Source of the DNA: an uncultured Chthonomonas sp.
Lineage (GTDB): Bacteria; Armatimonadota; Chthonomonadetes; Chthonomonadales; Chthonomonadaceae
Assembly (NCBI GenBank): GCA_903859705.1
Contig: CAIONQ010000175.1
Coordinates: 1-46,928 of the forward strand
DNA: 46,928 nt
Direction of reading: 5' to 3'
Every line of letters begins with the position of its first letter. Position 1 is the stretch's first letter. The translations under genes were made by a program, and so were the position numbers. Shown here piece after piece: positions 8,600-18,240 of the stretch. The notes beneath the pieces are model-generated. The model had not been told where the DNA came from. It worked only from the letters and a program-made list of their open reading frames with translations, and searched no databases.

Positions 8600-8613
8600 C
8601 AGCTGTACAGCTG
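8600..8613. promoter_or_regulatory. 14-bp perfect palindrome between divergent genes
   Basis: CAGCTGTACAGCTG is a perfect palindrome lying 35 bases before the unclassified/GH51 unit (minus) and about 90 bases before the metallopeptidase (plus). Its position fits an operator for a dimeric regulator controlling one or both directions; this is inferred from symmetry and position only. Confidence 0.4.
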
Positions 8614-8703
8614 AGACTTGAAAGGAAGCAGGGATTGATCGGAAGCGCGCCTACGAAGTTCGGTACCTATAGTAGCTTATCCTGCCGCGGGCTGCGGACG
8701 GCC

Positions 8704-10578
8704 ATGGCTCGTACCCTGGCTGCCACCGCGCTGCTGGCTGCACTGGCCGTTCTGCCGGCTACTGCAGCAACGCTGCAGAGCGGCAGCACACCGGAGGATG
8801 TTGCACTGCTGGTGGAACGTGCCGGCGTGTTTGTTAACCGGCATAACTACGAGCGGTTAGATACCGTTTGCACCGCAGAGGCGCGTAAGAGCTTTGGCTG
8901 GGCACGCAACACCACCGAGGCCTGGAAGGCAGAAGTGCTGCCTGTTCTGGAGGCCAGTGGTGCTCCGAATAAGTATATGGCAGTGTTTCACACGTGGCAT
9001 ACCTGCGAGGCCGATGGCGACCATGTGTATAAAATAGAGAAAACGCCAACCGGGTTAATGCTTGGTGCAGAGCTTGCTGAAGCCGACGCTGGCCCTTTCA
9101 GGATAAAAGACCATCAGTTAAAGGTGCAGGTAACCATCGGTACGCATACAGTAAATGCCACCGATAGAGCCAGGTTTGTTCCCAATGCTTCGGCAGTGGC
9201 TGGCACGCCAGCAATGTTCCGCATTAGCGAAGATTATACGTTGAAAACGCTCAAGTTGGACGATGCCAGTGGGGCGGCGGTGCCGTTTAAGCAGGTGGGT
9301 GGGGTGGTTGACTATGTTCCGCCCGCTACCGGCGGGTTTAAGCTTGCCATGGAGTATAGCGGACAGCCGAACCATAAAGATGGCGATTTTGTGCACCTGG
9401 ACGAGGTGTGTTTGTGCTCCTACTGGTATCCGCACACCGCGCGCTTGCCAGTAACTTACACCGTTACCGCCGATGCTCCACGCGGCTGGGCCGTTGTGCC
9501 TCAGGGCGAACCCACAGGCAGCGTTACCAGCGATGACGGGGGCAATCGGCTTACCTACCACAGCGATTTGCCCGTAAGCTACCTCACTCTGGATATTGGC
9601 AGATATTCCATAACCACTGCGCAGGTTGGCGGCCATACGCTTTCTGCGTACCTGCTGGATTCTGACCCTGATGTGGCAAAGGCATGCATCGATGTGATAG
9701 CGAAATCGCTGGCGTTTTATGAAAAGAATTTTGGGAAGTTTCCCTTCAGCAGGTATGCCGTGGTGCAATCTCGCTGGGTATCGGATATGGCCCTGGAGGC
9801 CTATGCTTTTGCAACATACGGTCCACGTGGCCTGCCAGAGCTCATTCCGCACGAGCTATCACACACCTGGTGGGGTGGCAGAGTGGTTTGCCCCTACACA
9901 AAGAGCATGTGGAACGAAGCCTTCGCCGAGTACTCTGATTCTCTGTTCCGGCGATCATTAGATAAGGAAAGCGATGGCACGCAGGGCATCCCGGCTTTTC
10001 GGCGCGTGAACGATGCCTTTGACCACCTACCAGTTGCGGAAGCATTTGATACCAACGACAGGGTGCATGCATCGGTTGGTTACGACAAAGGCAGCCAGGT
10101 GATGCGCGCTCTGGAAGGTGAGATTGGCCTTGAAACATTGCTGAAGAGCATGCGAACTTTTCTGGAAGAACACCCTGCCGGAGAGATAGCCGATTGGCCA
10201 GAGTTTGAGGCCGCCGTAAACAAGGTTGCCGGTAAAGATATGCGCTGGTTCTTCCATCAGTGGCTCGAGCAAACAGGGCTGCCATCCGTTCAGCTTCGGA
10301 ATATGCATGTGGGCAACAATAGTGGAAAAACCATTCTGGAAGCAGACGTGGTGCAAACTGGTATGCCCTACCGTATGACCCTGGAGTGCGCAATCCGCAT
10401 TGGCTCTGGCACCAAAATTGTGCCAGTGCAGGTGCGGGCTGAGCCGGTGACCCATGTATCTATTGCGTTAGATGGCAAGCCTTCCTCTGTACGGCTAAAT
10501 CCGCGTGGTATCGTGCCATTACTGGCACCTGCAAATGCAGCACCAGGCGACGATGCAGCGGTATACACGGTGAAGTAG
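8704..10578 (+). CDS. Secreted M1-like zinc metallopeptidase
   Basis: Gluzincin peptidase with the zinc motif HELSH (H383, H387) followed by WNEAFAEY, where E405 is the expected third zinc ligand, and WWGG directly after HELSH as in M1 aminopeptidases. The central sequence FYEKNFGKFPFSRYAVVQ is also typical of M1. A GAMEN-like exopeptidase loop is not obvious, and MALEAYAFATYG occupies that place. The ATG at 8704 gives a clean signal peptide (MARTLAATALLAALAVLPATA); an in-frame GTG 120 bases upstream would bury it, so 8704 is chosen (624 residues). The protein is likely periplasmic or surface-exposed and involved in peptide degradation. Confidence 0.88.
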   Translation: MARTLAATALLAALAVLPATAATLQSGSTPEDVALLVERAGVFVNRHNYERLDTVCTAEARKSFGWARNTTEAWKAEVLPVLEASGAPNKYMAVFHTWHTCEADGDHVYKIEKTPTGLMLGAELAEADAGPFRIKDHQLKVQVTIGTHTVNATDRARFVPNASAVAGTPAMFRISEDYTLKTLKLDDASGAAVPFKQVGGVVDYVPPATGGFKLAMEYSGQPNHKDGDFVHLDEVCLCSYWYPHTARLPVTYTVTADAPRGWAVVPQGEPTGSVTSDDGGNRLTYHSDLPVSYLTLDIGRYSITTAQVGGHTLSAYLLDSDPDVAKACIDVIAKSLAFYEKNFGKFPFSRYAVVQSRWVSDMALEAYAFATYGPRGLPELIPHELSHTWWGGRVVCPYTKSMWNEAFAEYSDSLFRRSLDKESDGTQGIPAFRRVNDAFDHLPVAEAFDTNDRVHASVGYDKGSQVMRALEGEIGLETLLKSMRTFLEEHPAGEIADWPEFEAAVNKVAGKDMRWFFHQWLEQTGLPSVQLRNMHVGNNSGKTILEADVVQTGMPYRMTLECAIRIGSGTKIVPVQVRAEPVTHVSIALDGKPSSVRLNPRGIVPLLAPANAAPGDDAAVYTVK

Positions 10579-10650
10579 CCAGAGTATATACTGATAATAA
10601 GCTTAAATAACATTTAGTACAACGTTAACATATCCTTAAAGAACCGATGG

Positions 10651-10678
10651 CAACATTTGTCATGTGTGAGAAATGTTG
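10651..10678. promoter_or_regulatory. Inverted repeat upstream of the DUF1559 gene
   Basis: CAACATTT (10651-10658) and AAATGTTG (10671-10678) form an 8-bp inverted repeat with a 12-base centre, about 35 bases before the DUF1559 start. It has no T-run and could be an operator. No clear -35/-10 pair accompanies it. Confidence 0.3.
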
Positions 10679-10712
10679 TTCGCAGTTTTCTCAAGGAGAT
10701 TATTAACAAACT

Positions 10713-11555
10713 ATGCGTCGTGCATTTACACTGATTGAGCTGCTCGTAGTTATCGCGATTATCGCGATACTCGCAGCCATCCTTTTCCCGGTCTTTTCAC
10801 AGGCCCGCGAAAAGGCTCGCCAAACCAGCTGCCTCTCCAACACCAAACAGATGGGCCTTGGCCTCAATATGTACAGCCAGGACTACGATGGCTTTCTTTG
10901 CCAGACAAGCTGGGAAGTTGGCAGCTTTAAGGCCAAGGTTCACTGGTCTTACCTGATCCAGCCGTACATCAAGAATACACAGATCTTCTTCTGCCCATCG
11001 GATACCACTCCGGTACTTCCGTTGAACCCAATCTGCGGCCCGAACGACATCCCAGGCGTAACCCTTTGCGATGCCCAGGCACCCAAGCTCTCTTACATCA
11101 ACAACTACAATGCCATGCCCGCTCACGACTGGATCCCTCCGAGCGAGGCTGCTTTCGATAGCCCTGCTAGCATGATTGTGGTTGCCGAGCGCCGCAACAC
11201 CCTTAACAACGCTGCAAAAACTGTTATTGGCCAGTGGAAGGGATTCTCGCCCTTCTCCGCAACCAGCACCTCGCATGGTACAAGCAGTGGTGGTGGCCAG
11301 ATTTGCCCGGGCGATACCTACGACTACGCCACCTGGGCGCAAACGCAGGCCGGCCTGCTTACAAGCAAGGATACCCCGGAGATCACCCGAATCCTCTTTG
11401 ATCGCCACCTCGGTGGCTCCAACTACTCCTTCTTCGATGGTCACTCCAAGTGGGCACGGGGTGAGCAGACTATGAACCCTGCAGCATGGCTGTACGGTTC
11501 CAGCTGGTACCCAACACCCAACCCATCTCCACTTGCGGCAACAAGCTGCCACTAA
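10713..11555 (+). CDS. DUF1559 prepilin-like protein (type II/IV pseudopilin N-terminus)
   Basis: 280 residues. The N-terminal [20 protein letters not shown] is a prepilin peptidase site plus the hydrophobic helix of pilins and pseudopilins, followed by [36 protein letters not shown], the hallmark of the DUF1559 family. Near the C-terminus H-x9-DG is visible ([17 protein letters not shown]). The family is highly expanded in Planctomycetota and Armatimonadota; its function is unknown, and surface or secretion roles are assumed from the pilin-like start. The gene stands alone, with AAGGAG about 13 bases before the ATG and a strong terminator after it. No prepilin peptidase or secretion ATPase gene is in the window. 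Confidence 0.93.
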   Translation: MRRAFTLIELLVVIAIIAILAAILFPVFSQAREKARQTSCLSNTKQMGLGLNMYSQDYDGFLCQTSWEVGSFKAKVHWSYLIQPYIKNTQIFFCPSDTTPVLPLNPICGPNDIPGVTLCDAQAPKLSYINNYNAMPAHDWIPPSEAAFDSPASMIVVAERRNTLNNAAKTVIGQWKGFSPFSATSTSHGTSSGGGQICPGDTYDYATWAQTQAGLLTSKDTPEITRILFDRHLGGSNYSFFDGHSKWARGEQTMNPAAWLYGSSWYPTPNPSPLAATSCH

Positions 11556-11582
11556 GCAGAGTTTCCTCAATAGAGGTACCTG

Positions 11583-11618
11583 GAACCCCTTGCTCGCATC
11601 GGAGCAAGGGGTTCTTAA
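11583..11618 (+). terminator. Rho-independent terminator after the DUF1559 gene
   Basis: 13-bp perfect stem GAACCCCTTGCTC (11583-11595) / GAGCAAGGGGTTC (11602-11614) with a 6-base loop, followed by a short T-containing tail. The uvrC promoter begins a few bases further on. Confidence 0.85.
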
Positions 11619-11620
11619 CT

Positions 11621-11649
11621 TTGGCTGTGAACCTGCTTTTTGGTATACT
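11621..11649 (+). promoter_or_regulatory. Sigma-70-like promoter of uvrC
   Basis: TTGGCT (11621-11626), a 17-base spacer, then TATACT (11644-11649), about 45 bases before the uvrC start and immediately after the preceding terminator. Confidence 0.7.
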
Positions 11650-11693
11650 AATGTATTCATTGAAGCAAACTCGCCAGTTACTCTCCTCTGCCC

Positions 11694-13550
11694 ATGATAT
11701 CACTAAGCAAAGAGCTCGAAGAAAAACTCTCAACCCTGCCAACGCGCCCGGGATGTTATCTGCACAAAGATAAAACCGGCAAGATTATCTACGTCGGCAA
11801 AGCGATCAATCTGCGTAACAGAGTTCGGTCATACTTCCAATCCAGCGCAAATCATTCGCCCAAAGTACGGCGGTTGGTAAGCAACATTGTGGATCTGGAG
11901 TACATAGTTACCGATACCGAGCTCGAGGCGCTGGTACTTGAGTGCTCGCTTATAAAAAAGCATCAGCCGCATTACAATGTGCGCTTGCGAGACGACAAGC
12001 AGTACCCGTATCTATGTCTTACCGTATCCGAGCCATTTCCACGCCTTCTCTTTGTACGGCGGGTAAGGCAGGATAACAACCGGTACTTTGGTCCGTACCC
12101 AAACTCTCGCTCTGTTCACGCCACCATGGAGCTTGTGAACCGCATCTTCCCGCTGGTTAGCTGCGGCAAATCTTTTGATGGCCGTCCAGTTCAAAAGCCC
12201 TGCCTTTATCACCACATGGGTCAGTGTTTGGCGCCGTGCGCAGGCCTCGCCAATCAGGCAGAGTACGCTGCCGCCGCAAAAGATGTAGAAGCGTTCTTAA
12301 ATGGCCGGCAAGAGCAGATTATTAAGAAGTTGCGTAAGGAGATGGAAGAGGCAGCAGAAGGCCTGGAGTTTGAGCGCGCTGCCCGGTTGAGAGACAGGCT
12401 GCAGGGCGTGGAAGAGGTACTTCAGCGCCAAAAGGTAATCACCACCGAACTAATAGATCAGGATGTAATTGCGGTGGTAGAGGATGAGGCCGGCACCAGC
12501 GGGGCCTGTGTGCAGATGTTCTTTATACGGGGAGGCAAGCTCATTGGCCAAAACCATTTTATGGTGGAAGGCACCGGAGAAGAAACGCAGAGCGATCTGG
12601 TTCAGGAGTTTGTAAAGCAGTATTACCAAACGGCCAACTTTATCCCACAGGAGATCCTGCTGCCATGCGATATGGATGAGATAGCCATAGTGCAGAGCTG
12701 GCTACGCCAGAAAAAGGGCCGCAAGGTAGAGGTGCAGGTGCCAATAAGGGGCGATAAGAAGCGCCTTGTAGAAATGGCTACTGAAAATGCCGCTCTGGCG
12801 CTGGATCAGATAAAGGCAGAGATGAGGGCGAAGCTGGGCAGCACCGAGCGCGCCATTACAGAGCTTGGCGACGCCCTTGGCCTTGCTGGCCCGCCACAGC
12901 GGATAGAGTGCTTCGATATCTCCAACACGCAGGGCGAAAATCAGGTTGCCTCCATGGTGGTTTGTGAAAACGGGCAGATGAACAAGGCAGAGTATCGCCG
13001 GTTCAAGATAAAGCGCGACGACGACAAGCCAAACGACTTTGCCTCCATGCAAGAGGTGTTAACCCGCCGATTGCTGGAAAGCAAGGCGAATAATCCGAAA
13101 TTTAACCGCCTGCCAGATCTATTGATTGTGGATGGCGGCAAAGGGCAGGTATCTTCTGCAGTGGCGGCCATGAAGGCTGCTGAGGTAACTGTTCCGCTGG
13201 CAGGGCTTGCAAAGCAGTATGAGCACCTGTATCTGCCAGAGGATCCTGATCCTGTAATCCTGCCACGTACCAGCCAGGCCCTGTATCTGGTACAACGTAT
13301 ACGTGATGAAGCGCACCGCTTCGCCAACACCTACCAGGCGCAGGTGCGTGGAAAGAAGGCAACGCGTTCTGTTCTGGATGATATTCCCGGTATTGGTGCG
13401 AAGCGCCGCAAAATGCTGCAATTGCACTTTGGGGCTATCAGTAAAATGCGTGCAGCAACCCTGGAGGAACTCGCCAGAGCACCGGGCATGAACCTGAAAC
13501 TGGCAGAAACCGTGTATGATCACCTGCACGATGCAACTTTGAACCCTTAG
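11694..13550 (+). CDS. uvrC: UvrABC excinuclease subunit C
   Basis: Nucleotide-excision repair endonuclease that makes both incisions next to UvrB-marked lesions. All domains are present in 618 residues: GIY-YIG nuclease (about 16-95, TRPGCYLHKDKTGKIIYVGKA ), UVR motif (about 203-238, KEMEEAAEGLEFERAARLRD), the RNase H-like second nuclease (RIECFDISNTQG and LLIVDGGKGQ) and a C-terminal helix-hairpin-helix region (DDIPGIGAKRRKMLQLHFGAI). The start ATG at 11694 gives the family-typical N-terminus. It is followed 61 bases later by the response regulator gene on the same strand. uvrA and uvrB are not in the window. Confidence 0.98.
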   Translation: MISLSKELEEKLSTLPTRPGCYLHKDKTGKIIYVGKAINLRNRVRSYFQSSANHSPKVRRLVSNIVDLEYIVTDTELEALVLECSLIKKHQPHYNVRLRDDKQYPYLCLTVSEPFPRLLFVRRVRQDNNRYFGPYPNSRSVHATMELVNRIFPLVSCGKSFDGRPVQKPCLYHHMGQCLAPCAGLANQAEYAAAAKDVEAFLNGRQEQIIKKLRKEMEEAAEGLEFERAARLRDRLQGVEEVLQRQKVITTELIDQDVIAVVEDEAGTSGACVQMFFIRGGKLIGQNHFMVEGTGEETQSDLVQEFVKQYYQTANFIPQEILLPCDMDEIAIVQSWLRQKKGRKVEVQVPIRGDKKRLVEMATENAALALDQIKAEMRAKLGSTERAITELGDALGLAGPPQRIECFDISNTQGENQVASMVVCENGQMNKAEYRRFKIKRDDDKPNDFASMQEVLTRRLLESKANNPKFNRLPDLLIVDGGKGQVSSAVAAMKAAEVTVPLAGLAKQYEHLYLPEDPDPVILPRTSQALYLVQRIRDEAHRFANTYQAQVRGKKATRSVLDDIPGIGAKRRKMLQLHFGAISKMRAATLEELARAPGMNLKLAETVYDHLHDATLNP

Positions 13551-13611
13551 TTAACCCGCCAAAGCAGGTCCAAAACCTGAACCAGGCTTTCCTTGTGCCA
13601 TAATTTCAACC

Positions 13612-14289
13612 ATGCGAATTCTTGTTGTAGAAGATGAAGAAAAAGTTGGCAGCTTCATTCGGAAGGGCCTGGAGCAGTCGTCCTACACAGTGGATCTTGT
13701 AACCACCGGCGAGGATGCGCTGGATCATGCTGCCGTGAATGAATATGGTGCCATGGTTCTGGACATAATGCTGCCAGGCAAAGATGGGCTAACCGTTATT
13801 TCTGATTTGCGTAAGGCGGGGAATTCAACACCCGTTCTGGCACTTACGGCCAGAAGCACGCTGGACGACAGAGTGCGCGGGTTGGATGCTGGCTGTGACG
13901 ACTACCTTGCCAAGCCCTTTGCTTTTGATGAGTTGCTTGCGCGGCTGCGTGCACTACTGCGGCGGCAAAATACCGGGCGGTTACCACGCCTGGAGTATGC
14001 GGGTTTGTTAATGGATCCGGCTACTCGGGCCGTTCAGCGGGATGGGCGCGCAATTGAGCTAACCAACAAAGAGTATGCCCTGCTGGAGATGCTGTTGAGG
14101 CACCCAGAACAGGTTTTTACCCGCACTGCTATTCTGGAAAGCGTGTGGGGTTATGATTTTGACGCTGGCAGCAATGTGCTGGAAGTGTATATGAACTTTC
14201 TGCGTAAAAAGGTAGATGCTCCGGGTTCTCGCAAACTGCTCCAAACGGTGCGCGGCGTTGGCTATGTGCTGCGTGACGAAAGGGAATGA
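13612..14289 (+). CDS. OmpR/PhoB-family response regulator
   Basis: 225 residues: receiver domain (1-118) with acidic pocket E7/D8, phospho-acceptor D51 (VLDIMLPGKDG), T80 and K102 (DYLAKPF); then a winged-helix DNA-binding domain ending LLQTVRGVGYVLRDE, typical of the OmpR class. Its stop overlaps the start of the sensor kinase gene by four bases (ATGA), so the two form one signalling pair. The arrangement resembles heavy-metal/envelope-stress pairs (CusRS/QseBC type), but the stimulus cannot be told. Confidence 0.96.
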   Translation: MRILVVEDEEKVGSFIRKGLEQSSYTVDLVTTGEDALDHAAVNEYGAMVLDIMLPGKDGLTVISDLRKAGNSTPVLALTARSTLDDRVRGLDAGCDDYLAKPFAFDELLARLRALLRRQNTGRLPRLEYAGLLMDPATRAVQRDGRAIELTNKEYALLEMLLRHPEQVFTRTAILESVWGYDFDAGSNVLEVYMNFLRKKVDAPGSRKLLQTVRGVGYVLRDERE

Positions 14290-15788
14290 CCCCGCAGCGG
14301 TTTTCCCTGCGTACCAGCCTGCGCGCGCAGCTGGCGCTGTGGCAGGCCGGCATTCTTGCCCTTACACTTGTCATTATTTCCAGCCTAACCCTTGTTGTGT
14401 TGCGTACTGTACTGCAGAACAGGGAGGATGCCGGGTTAACTCAGTACGCCCGCACCACGGCGGTAGGCATTCAGGATATTCTCAGGCAGTATCAAGTTGC
14501 TCACGCCAGTAGCGTGTTGGAACAAGATTCTAATAAGCATCAAACATATCTAACGTTTATAAACAATGGCGATCTGCAGACCATTGGCCGTTATGTTCAG
14601 GTTATAGATACTACCAACCATGTGGTTGCTTATTCTGATGCGTTGCGCACCAATCAGCTGCCCCCAAGTAACTCTGCGCTTGGCCAGGGGCTCGCTGGCG
14701 CAACCACTATTCGTACCGAAAGCAGCTTTGGCACCCACCCCGTACGCATTGTAACTACACCTGTTCTCGTAAATAACCGAATACCGTATCTTGTGCAAGT
14801 GGGCGCTTCGGTAGAGGGTGTGGAAGAGGCGCTGGCCCGGGCCACGCAGATACTACTTATTGTTGCGCCATTCGTGTTCCTTATCGGGTTATTCGGTGGA
14901 TGGACGCTTGTTGGCCGGGCACTTAAGCCTGTTGATGAGATGACAAAGGCTGCCCTGAGCATTGAAAGCAAGCGCCTGGATATGCGCCTTTCCCCTGTAG
15001 AAACGGATAATGAGATAGGCAGGTTGGCCGCGGCACTCAATACGATGATTGCCCGGTTGGATCGCAGTTTCCGGCAAATAGAGAGATTTTCGGCAGATGC
15101 CTCGCATGAGTTAAAGACCCCACTAACCTCCATTCGTGGTGAGGCGGAAGTAGCACTGATGTCTGATCAGAGCACGGAAGAACGCGAGCAAACGCTGAGA
15201 TCCATCATCGAGGAGACAGAGCGCCTAACCAATATCGTGAACAACCTGCTTGTACTCGCCCGGGCAGATGCAAATCAAATACAGATTCAGCGCGGGCCAA
15301 TTTCATTGCATGAAGTAGCCATGGCGGCCTTCGAGAGTATGGAGCCCATTGCAAGGCGTAAAGGGGTAACCCTTGATATCGTTGAAATGGATGATGTATG
15401 TGTACTTGGCGATGCACTGTGGCTGCAGCAGTTGGCAGCAAACCTGCTGCAAAATGCTGTTAAGTACACACCGGAGCGCGGCTCCGTATTCCTTGGATTG
15501 AAGGAGATTGGCGACAGAGCCGCCCTTACCGTTCGGGATACCGGGCCAGGAATCGGCAAAGATCATTTGCCACATCTCTTCGATAGGTTTTACCGTGTGG
15601 ATACCGGCAGAAGCCGGGATCAGGGTGGAACAGGGCTGGGGTTAAACATTTCACAGTGGATTGTGCAGACACATAATGGCACCATTGAAGTGCAAAGTGA
15701 GCTCGGAGAGGGCTCGTGCTTCACGGTATGGCTGCCACTGGCGGGCAATGAACCGCCTGTTGCAGCCTCAAGGCACAATGCAGGCTGA
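14286..15788 (+). CDS. Membrane sensor histidine kinase
   Basis: 500 residues with two membrane segments (about 17-40 and 187-211) enclosing a 145-residue sensor region outside the membrane, a HAMP domain (about 208-262), a dimerisation/phospho-acceptor helix with H274 (FSADASHELKTPLTSIRGE) and a HATPase domain with N box NLLQNAVKYTPE, DTGPGIG and GGTGLGLNIS. It should phosphorylate the response regulator encoded just upstream, with which it is translationally coupled. It ends LAGNEPPVAASRHNAG and no terminator is evident after it. Confidence 0.96.
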   Translation: MTPQRFSLRTSLRAQLALWQAGILALTLVIISSLTLVVLRTVLQNREDAGLTQYARTTAVGIQDILRQYQVAHASSVLEQDSNKHQTYLTFINNGDLQTIGRYVQVIDTTNHVVAYSDALRTNQLPPSNSALGQGLAGATTIRTESSFGTHPVRIVTTPVLVNNRIPYLVQVGASVEGVEEALARATQILLIVAPFVFLIGLFGGWTLVGRALKPVDEMTKAALSIESKRLDMRLSPVETDNEIGRLAAALNTMIARLDRSFRQIERFSADASHELKTPLTSIRGEAEVALMSDQSTEEREQTLRSIIEETERLTNIVNNLLVLARADANQIQIQRGPISLHEVAMAAFESMEPIARRKGVTLDIVEMDDVCVLGDALWLQQLAANLLQNAVKYTPERGSVFLGLKEIGDRAALTVRDTGPGIGKDHLPHLFDRFYRVDTGRSRDQGGTGLGLNISQWIVQTHNGTIEVQSELGEGSCFTVWLPLAGNEPPVAASRHNAG

Positions 15789-15886
15789 AACGCGCACGCT
15801 CTTTTGTGCGTCTTGTTGGTTACGCCGGCCGGTGTTGAACGAACACTGAACCGGATTATGTGGACGGTTGGGAGGCATCGCAGCAA

Positions 15887-18235
15887 ATGGCAGCACTGTC
15901 AATTTCGCGGGAAGAGTATCTGGACAGGGTGCATGGCAGCCTGCTGGGAAAGAGCATCGGTATTACGCTGGCTGCACCAATGCAGCGGCAGCTTATACCG
16001 GGAAGGCTCACCTTTTATGCGCAGACGCCAGGGCAGCCTGCAGCGCATCACGGGTTGGATTTTTGCGTGGCCTGGCTTTATGCACTGGATAAGTGCGGAA
16101 TCGATCTGGATGCCGAAGATCTGGCTGAAGTTTGGTTAGATCATCTGGACTACAACCAGGATGAGTTCGGCTACGCCGTGCTCAACCTGCGCCGTGGACT
16201 TCCGCCGCCCTCCTCCGGTGCGCATTCCAACTGGTTCAGAACCAGCTCTGGTGCCATATCCCGTGCCGATTTGTGGGCCGTGCTTTACCCGGGTAACCCG
16301 CAGGCCGCCGCCGCCGCCGCGTGTAAAGACGCCAATCTTGATCATTGTGAAGATGGCGTTTGGGCAGCCATGTACCTGGCCGCAGTGGGCAGCGCAGCCT
16401 TCTTTCTTACCGATCCGCTTACTTTAATTACCATTGGCCTTGCAATGATCCCACGCACATGCCGCACTGCTCGTGCGGTTAAGGCCGCCCTTGCTGCAGC
16501 TCAAAACGGCGCAAGCTGGATGGAGGCCCGTGAAAGCGTTCAGCATGCTGTCGGGAGTAAAAACCCCTCGGATGTTGCGCAGCTTATTGGGTTTGTAACC
16601 ATCGGAATGTTTTATGGAATGAGGGAGTTCGGCTCTTCGCTGTGCGCTGCCGTTAACTGTGGCTGCGATTCCATGGCGGTTGGCTCTGCCCTCGGCTCTA
16701 TTCTGGGTATTCAGCGCGGTGCAACGGGATTGCCAGAGGAGTGGACCAGGCCGCTGCACGATCTTTACATCGCGGGCCCGGGCATCCGTAATCTGAAACT
16801 CCCGGAAACACTTTCTGATATCTCAGAGAAGATTGTCTTGCATGGAATAGAGGTTGTTGCACGCTACTGCCCGGAAATTGCCATTATTGTTGCCCCGGTA
16901 GAGCCGAGCCTGCCTGATGCGGATGCGCCGGTACCATCCACCGATGATGCGCTGGCAGTTCCCGCCGACCTTGTTGCCACTCTAACCGCTCCTACCGAGC
17001 CCGCGCATCTGATTCCAGAAGAGTTGGAGCCTGCCGTAAGGCCGTTAATGCCAGAAACAGGTGAGGCGGCTGCCCCGGTGCTCCTTAACCTGGAACCAGA
17101 ACCGATCATAGAACATTTCTTACTCTCGGATGCTCCGGTTCCGGCAGAAGAACCTTTAACCGTACCTTCGACTGAATCTCCGGCATCCAGGCCACCTTCT
17201 GATGCCCCGGATCTCCTGGCTCCTATCGCGCCTCAGGCTGTAGTGGCGGAGCCCTCTGATCTGCTTTCCCTGACGCCACAGGGCGTAAGCGGCGAAGTGG
17301 CACCAGAACCGGCTGCAGCGCCAGACCCTGTTTCGGCAGTTGCATGGGCCGATAACACGCTGGTAAAACCGCTGCTGGTTACACCACCCAACTCCTTCCA
17401 CTCATTTGCGGGGCAGATTGAAGTTGTGATGGATGCCGGCACCACACCAACCATTGCCTTCAACGATGTTCGCCCGCTAAGCTTCATCCTGCAAAATCAT
17501 GGTGTTGCGCCCTTTAGCGGCCGTATTGCCCTCCTGGCACCGCCAGGTTGGCAGGTTAGCACGCCAGCCGGTATCGGGCAGCGGCAGTACATTGCGCCCG
17601 GCAGCGGCGCACTAAGAGCGGAGTTTACAATTCGGGTGCCGCAAACTGCTGGCCGTATAGAGATTGCAAATGCGGTTACATTGCGCCTTATTCCGGATAA
17701 CGGCGATGCTGCTATGGATGCTGAGTTCCTGCTGCTGGGGGCTGCCTGCTGGTATACGGTTGGCCCGTTCCCCAATTTTGATGGAGAGGGATTCGATCGC
17801 AAATACGCCCCGGAGGATAGGCCCGGCCTGGCCGAAACCTATGTTACGCGCACCAGCAACCAGGGCAGGTGGGAGCCAGTAACATTCGCGGAATCTCACA
17901 TGGATCTGGAGCCAGTATTTAAAGGGTCTTCCGGAGTTTGCTATGGTCGCACCGTTCTTAACAGCCGCCTTGCCCGCGAAGCCCGCATAGGCTGCAATAG
18001 TAACAGCGGTGTGAAGGTATGGCTTAATGGCGTGCTGGTGTTTCGGCGGATGTACCGTGAACCATATAATCCAGTTCTGGGAGCGGGCGCATGGTGTGCC
18101 GATGTTAACCTACAGGCAGGCGATAACCAGCTGCTTGTAAAATGGGTGCGAAGCAGTGAGCCATATGAATTTAGCCTCACGGTTTCAGATAGGTTTGGGC
18201 GCGGGCTGCCGGATATCGGCAGCACCGCCTGGTAG
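15887..18235 (+). CDS. ADP-ribosylglycohydrolase-like protein with C-terminal sandwich domains
   Basis: The first 340 residues follow the ADP-ribosylglycohydrolase (DraG/ADP_ribosyl_GH) plan: YLDRVHGSLLGKSIGITL, AWLYAL, NQDEFGYAVLNLRRGL, NWFRTSSGAISRADLWA, DHCEDGVWAAMYLAA and ILGIQRGATGLPEEW. As I recall the family, the metal motifs read NDDxD and DTDC; here the corresponding sites read HHGLD and GCDSMA, so several ligands appear lost. A Pro/Ala/Glu-rich linker of about 170 residues follows, then an Ig-like/NEW3-type segment and a C-terminal sandwich domain (WYTVGPFPNFDGEGF ... VKVWLNGVLVFRR). There is no signal peptide. The ATG at 15887 has GGAGG 11 bases upstream and is preferred to an in-frame GTG at 15860. 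Hydrolase activity is doubtful. Confidence 0.85.
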   Translation: MAALSISREEYLDRVHGSLLGKSIGITLAAPMQRQLIPGRLTFYAQTPGQPAAHHGLDFCVAWLYALDKCGIDLDAEDLAEVWLDHLDYNQDEFGYAVLNLRRGLPPPSSGAHSNWFRTSSGAISRADLWAVLYPGNPQAAAAAACKDANLDHCEDGVWAAMYLAAVGSAAFFLTDPLTLITIGLAMIPRTCRTARAVKAALAAAQNGASWMEARESVQHAVGSKNPSDVAQLIGFVTIGMFYGMREFGSSLCAAVNCGCDSMAVGSALGSILGIQRGATGLPEEWTRPLHDLYIAGPGIRNLKLPETLSDISEKIVLHGIEVVARYCPEIAIIVAPVEPSLPDADAPVPSTDDALAVPADLVATLTAPTEPAHLIPEELEPAVRPLMPETGEAAAPVLLNLEPEPIIEHFLLSDAPVPAEEPLTVPSTESPASRPPSDAPDLLAPIAPQAVVAEPSDLLSLTPQGVSGEVAPEPAAAPDPVSAVAWADNTLVKPLLVTPPNSFHSFAGQIEVVMDAGTTPTIAFNDVRPLSFILQNHGVAPFSGRIALLAPPGWQVSTPAGIGQRQYIAPGSGALRAEFTIRVPQTAGRIEIANAVTLRLIPDNGDAAMDAEFLLLGAACWYTVGPFPNFDGEGFDRKYAPEDRPGLAETYVTRTSNQGRWEPVTFAESHMDLEPVFKGSSGVCYGRTVLNSRLAREARIGCNSNSGVKVWLNGVLVFRRMYREPYNPVLGAGAWCADVNLQAGDNQLLVKWVRSSEPYEFSLTVSDRFGRGLPDIGSTAW

Positions 18236-18240
18236 CTTGC

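Noticed and set aside
10797-11660. 287-residue open frame antisense to the DUF1559 gene
   Set aside because: Runs through the terminator hairpin and into the uvrC promoter; the plus-strand protein is a recognised family.
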